The notes under the pieces are model-generated. The model saw only the letters and a list, made by a program, of their open reading frames with translations. It made no database searches and had not been told where the DNA came from. From Novosphingobium sp. KA1 (GTDB lineage: Bacteria > Pseudomonadota > Alphaproteobacteria > Sphingomonadales > Sphingomonadaceae), in NCBI RefSeq assembly GCF_017309955.1, contig NZ_CP021248.1, positions 372,001 to 436,000 on the forward strand: a stretch of DNA of 64,000 bases, written 5' to 3'. Positions 61,374 to 64,000 of this stretch are shown piece by piece. Each line of letters begins with the position of its first letter. The stretch's first letter is position 1. A program made the translations under genes and the position numbers.

Positions 61374-62284
61374 CCTGCTTCATCGCGGATCGGCGAAACC
61401 GAAAGAGAAACATGGATCGCCGAGCCATCCTTTCGTCTGCGGACGGTCTCGAAGTGCTCGGTTCTCTCTCCTGACCGGATACGCGAAAGGATCTCGTCCT
61501 CTTCGTGCAGTCGATCCTCAGGTATGAGCAACGAAATCGGCTGCCCAATCACCTCGTCAGCCGTGTATCCGAAGAGGCGCTGGGCACTTTCGTTCCAGCT
61601 CATGATCGTGCCGTCGAGCGATTTGCTGACGATCGCGTCTTCTGAACTTTCGACGATCGCGGCGAGTTTTGCACCGGCGTGCTGGGCGACCCGGCGAAGC
61701 TCGGCTTCTTTTCTTGCGTCGGCAATGAGCGCGGCATTGTCGATGGCGATTGCGGCGTGGGCAGCAATTGCCTTCACGACTTCTTCTGCTTCTTCATCGA
61801 ACACGCCCGGCTTCTCATGTGCGATGAAGAGGCCGCCGTGGACGGTACCCTTCCTGGAAATCACCGGGACAGCGAGATAACTAACGACAGGCAGATGCCC
61901 CTTCGGCGTTCCGAAGTATGGGCTATTCAGCCCGAATCGCGGGTCCGCGCGAATATCATGGGACCGCACCACGCCGGTTCCATCGAAGGTCGGGGCAAAG
62001 ACTGCCGTATTGCGCGGCATTGGAAAGCCGGCAAAGTGGGACCGGGAAACGCCGGAAAGCGTGTAAAGGCTGTATATCTCGCCCTGGTCGTCAATCTGGT
62101 TGTAGAAGAACGCACCGAACTTGCCGCCGGACGCCTGAGTGGCTGCATCGGTGACCTTTTGAACCAGATCCTCCAGATCAAAGTCGCCTGCGACGGTTTG
62201 CGCGATGCGGCTGAACAACCTCAGGCGCTGGACCTCGGCTGACACCGGGTGTTGGTCGTCATCACCTGGCAACCCTCGTGTCAT
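61374..62284 (-). pseudogene. GAF-PAS sensor kinase gene, 3' end lost at IS junction
   Basis: The N-terminal 303 residues remain, starting MTRGLPGDDDQHPVSAEVQR. A GAF domain covers about 30-185 (IAQTVAGDFDLEDLVQKVTD, GGLFIAHEKPGVFDEEAEEV), then a short helix and a PAS domain at about 205-300 (AIVESSEDAIVSKSLDGTIM, WNESAQRLFGYTADEVIGQP). Sequence stops at SPIRDEAG, exactly at the IS end; the last codons to 61328 are IS-derived. Such proteins usually continue into a HisKA/HWE kinase and HATPase domain, which are missing. No output can be expected. Confidence 0.82.
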
Positions 62285-62588
62285 CGGTCTGTGCTGACGA
62301 AGAATTTATCCATAAACGGGCCCGATCGCTGGGCGCCGACTGTAATGCCGCACCGATTGCTGCGATCTTAGCGAAGTGCCGATGGCAAGCAAGCCTCCCT
62401 GCCGGTCACATGCCTTCAGGCGCATGCCAGTCTCCGGTGTGTGGGGCCTACCGGGCCATTTACGCCTGAGGGACCCGCGAAAAGAGAGGCCGGGCTGTCA
62501 GCAAAAATCGAACAACGTGTGCGGCTCTGGAACCGGGCTTCGGATCGCGAGCTTACATGGGCGGTGGGAGGACGACGGAGCACAGAGC
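62285..62588. other. Intergenic, no gene seen
   Basis: About 300 bp between the divergent sensor gene and the small membrane protein. No protein-like frame, no obvious RNA gene. Confidence 0.5.
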
Positions 62589-62804
62589 ATGATCAATCGA
62601 CTGAAAAAGCTGTCCGAAGCTGCGAGCGGCCGCGAGAAGGAAAAACGGTTCGTCCGGACGCTTGAAGAAACCGCGGCAAAGGCGGTCGTGACTGCCACCG
62701 TGACATTTGCGGTGGGGTTGATCCTCAAAAAGATGTTCGAGCGCTCTGTAGCACAGGCTGCGGAAGAGGGCGCTAAATCAGGGCTTGAACAACGGATGGA
62801 TTGA
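62589..62804 (+). CDS. Small single-helix membrane protein
   Basis: 71 residues from ATG 62589. A basic N-terminus (MINRLKKLSEAASGREKEKR) is followed by one membrane helix (AAKAVVTATVTFAVGLILKK) and a charged C-terminus (AQAAEEGAKSGLEQRMD). The pattern is protein-like but the family is unknown. It precedes the metal transporter by 227 bp. Confidence 0.5.
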   Translation: MINRLKKLSEAASGREKEKRFVRTLEETAAKAVVTATVTFAVGLILKKMFERSVAQAAEEGAKSGLEQRMD

Positions 62805-63031
62805 ACAGAGCCGGCGGAAAGGAGCCACCGATGGGAATCAGCCATTCGCTCGAAGCCGCATTGGATCTTAGCGCAATTTCCACCCGTTCGACCTGAATTG
62901 GGGGGGCGGCGCGCCTGCTGATGGTCAGATCTGGCAACCTGCGAAGGCGGGAAGGATTTATTTCCCTGATAGAGCAATAACGGGAAGAGCCTCATGGATT
63001 TTGCAGAAACGTGCCTTTTCGCGGAGTTATT

Positions 63032-64000
63032 GTGAGCATTGGCGAAAAGCTGCGGCGGCTTGGGCCGGGGCTAGTAACCGGAGCCGCCGACGACGATCCC
63101 AGTGGGATAGCCACGTACTCCCAGACCGGCGCCCAGTTCGGCACTGGTCTCATGTGGACTATGGTGCTGTGCTATCCCCTGATGGTCGCTGTCCAGCTTG
63201 CCAGCGCGCGCGTTGGACGGGTGACCGGCAAAGGACTTGCGCACAGCTTGAAAAAGATCATGCCGCGATGGCTGATCATCATGATTGCCATTCTGCTGTT
63301 CGTCGCAAACACTATCAATGTCGGCGCCGATCTGGCGGCCATGGGCGAAGCAAGCAGCCTGGTTGCTCCCATCAACAAGCATATCTTCACAGCGATCTTC
63401 GCCCTGGTTTCATTGGGATTGCAAATGCGCATCCCTTATCATCGCTATTCGTCGTGGCTGAAATGGCTCACGCTTGTTCTCTTCGCCTATGTAGCGCTGC
63501 TATTCATGGTGAAGATCGAGTGGTCCGAGGTGGTCACGGGCCTCTTCATTCCCAAGATCTCGGGCACCGACGAGATCACGACGATCGTCGCTATCTTTGG
63601 CACGACCATCAGCCCATATCTGTTTTTCTGGCAAGCGGCCCAGGAAGTCGAGGAACTCGATAACGATGAAGAGCGCGAACCTCTATTGGAGCGTAAGGAT
63701 CAGGCCCCGGACGCCTTGAAGCGTATCCGCTGGGACACATTCGCCGGCATGGCGGTTTCCAACATAGTGGCGCTTGCCATCATCCTCGGGACGGCTGCGA
63801 CGCTGCACAATACCGGCAAGACAGATATCCAGAGCGCCGCCGATGCCGCGAAGGCATTGCAGCCGGTGGCGGGGAACTTCGCTTTCGCGATCTTCTGCCT
63901 CGGGATCGTAGGTACCGGCCTGCTGGCCGTGCCCGTGCTTGCCGGATCCTCTGCCTACGCGGCGTCGGAAATTGGCGGCTGGAATGCGAGCCTCGAGGAC
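63032..64000 (+). CDS. Nramp-family divalent metal transporter, 3'-truncated by window edge
   Basis: GTG start at 63032 with GGAG 7-10 bp upstream; the frame is open for 323 codons to the window end. It begins SIGEKLRRLGPGLVTGAADD, with the helix-1 metal site DDPSGIATYSQTGAQFG, then many hydrophobic helices (WLIIMIAILLFVANTINVGA; TTIVAIFGTTISPYLFFWQA with the conserved region of helix 6). Members of PF01566 import Mn2+, Fe2+ or related ions with protons. The helix-1 motif here is DPS rather than DPGN, as in the more distant branch. Metal specificity is unknown. Confidence 0.85.
   Translation, partial: MSIGEKLRRLGPGLVTGAADDDPSGIATYSQTGAQFGTGLMWTMVLCYPLMVAVQLASARVGRVTGKGLAHSLKKIMPRWLIIMIAILLFVANTINVGADLAAMGEASSLVAPINKHIFTAIFALVSLGLQMRIPYHRYSSWLKWLTLVLFAYVALLFMVKIEWSEVVTGLFIPKISGTDEITTIVAIFGTTISPYLFFWQAAQEVEELDNDEEREPLLERKDQAPDALKRIRWDTFAGMAVSNIVALAIILGTAATLHNTGKTDIQSAADAAKALQPVAGNFAFAIFCLGIVGTGLLAVPVLAGSSAYAASEIGGWNASLED

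Noticed and set aside
60100..61378. Target-site duplication around the right IS
   Set aside because: Flanks GTCC (left) and CCTG (right) do not match in direct orientation at 3-5 bp; no duplication claimed.

Overview
The window looks like DNA from an alphaproteobacterium of the sphingomonad group (Sphingobium, Novosphingobium, Sphingomonas). The reasons are high GC, a wealth of TonB-dependent receptors (TBDRs), a SphA-type aromatic channel, mosaic aromatic-catabolic operons and a FecI-type sigma factor. This assignment is an inference from gene content. No rRNA, tRNA or CRISPR array was seen.

Layout. An IS3-family element (IS407-like) lies at both ends in the same orientation: its last 707 bp at 1-707 and a complete copy at 60105-61373. 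Together they bracket about 59 kb. Just inside the left copy is the C-terminal two-thirds of a FepA-like receptor. Next come a TetR gene, a fused C-glycoside deglycosidase-like gene, a CYP199-like P450 and a TBDR (2.4-8.5 kb). A second block (8.6-18.3 kb) has a MarR regulator fused to an aldolase-like domain, an MHS permease and a divergent operon of TBDR, two esterases, cytochrome b561 and an M20 amidohydrolase. A nine-gene minus-strand operon (19.3-29.2 kb) carries an outer-membrane channel, esterase, amidohydrolase, extradiol dioxygenase, flavoprotein monooxygenase, isomerase, fumarylpyruvate hydrolase and gentisate dioxygenase. After a broken nuclease-like gene and an AraC regulator comes a second aromatic operon (32.4-39.8 kb): monooxygenase, extradiol dioxygenase, C-C hydrolase, HbpS-like protein, FAH hydrolase, gentisate dioxygenase-like cupin, FAH hydrolase and TSUP permease. 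It is divergent from a NodD-type LysR gene. A sugar operon (41.1-49.3 kb) encodes a GPH sugar symporter, C-glycoside deglycosidase beta and alpha subunits, a Tat-exported small subunit with a GMC dehydrogenase, a Gfo/Idh/MocA oxidoreductase, a sugar isomerase and a frameshifted DUF1080 hydrolase. Another TBDR lies upstream.

How the parts may work together (inference). The simplest reading is an island for aryl or flavonoid glycosides, probably including C-glycosides. TBDRs would import the glycoside. The GMC dehydrogenase would oxidise the sugar at C3, and the alpha/beta deglycosidase would break the aryl-sugar bond. The Gfo/Idh and isomerase enzymes would recycle the keto-sugar, while the aglycone would pass to flavin monooxygenases, extradiol dioxygenases and gentisate-type enzymes. 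The second aromatic operon plus its LysR gene resembles, from memory, the naringenin (fde) cluster of Herbaspirillum. A 21-bp inverted-repeat motif (GTCATCA-N7-TGATGAC and variants) lies upstream of the TBDR at 6100, between the LysR gene and the second aromatic operon, and upstream of the sugar operon. Two of these sites share an identical 19-mer, which suggests one regulon.

The right part (52.3-60.1 kb) is an accessory region. It holds sparse, low-complexity DNA with a candidate small RNA, an orphan ECF sigma factor, a short AraC-type protein, and a three-gene sce7726-sce7725-RES cassette that could be a defence or toxin system. Beyond the right IS are a truncated GAF-PAS sensor gene, a small membrane protein and the start of an Nramp metal transporter.
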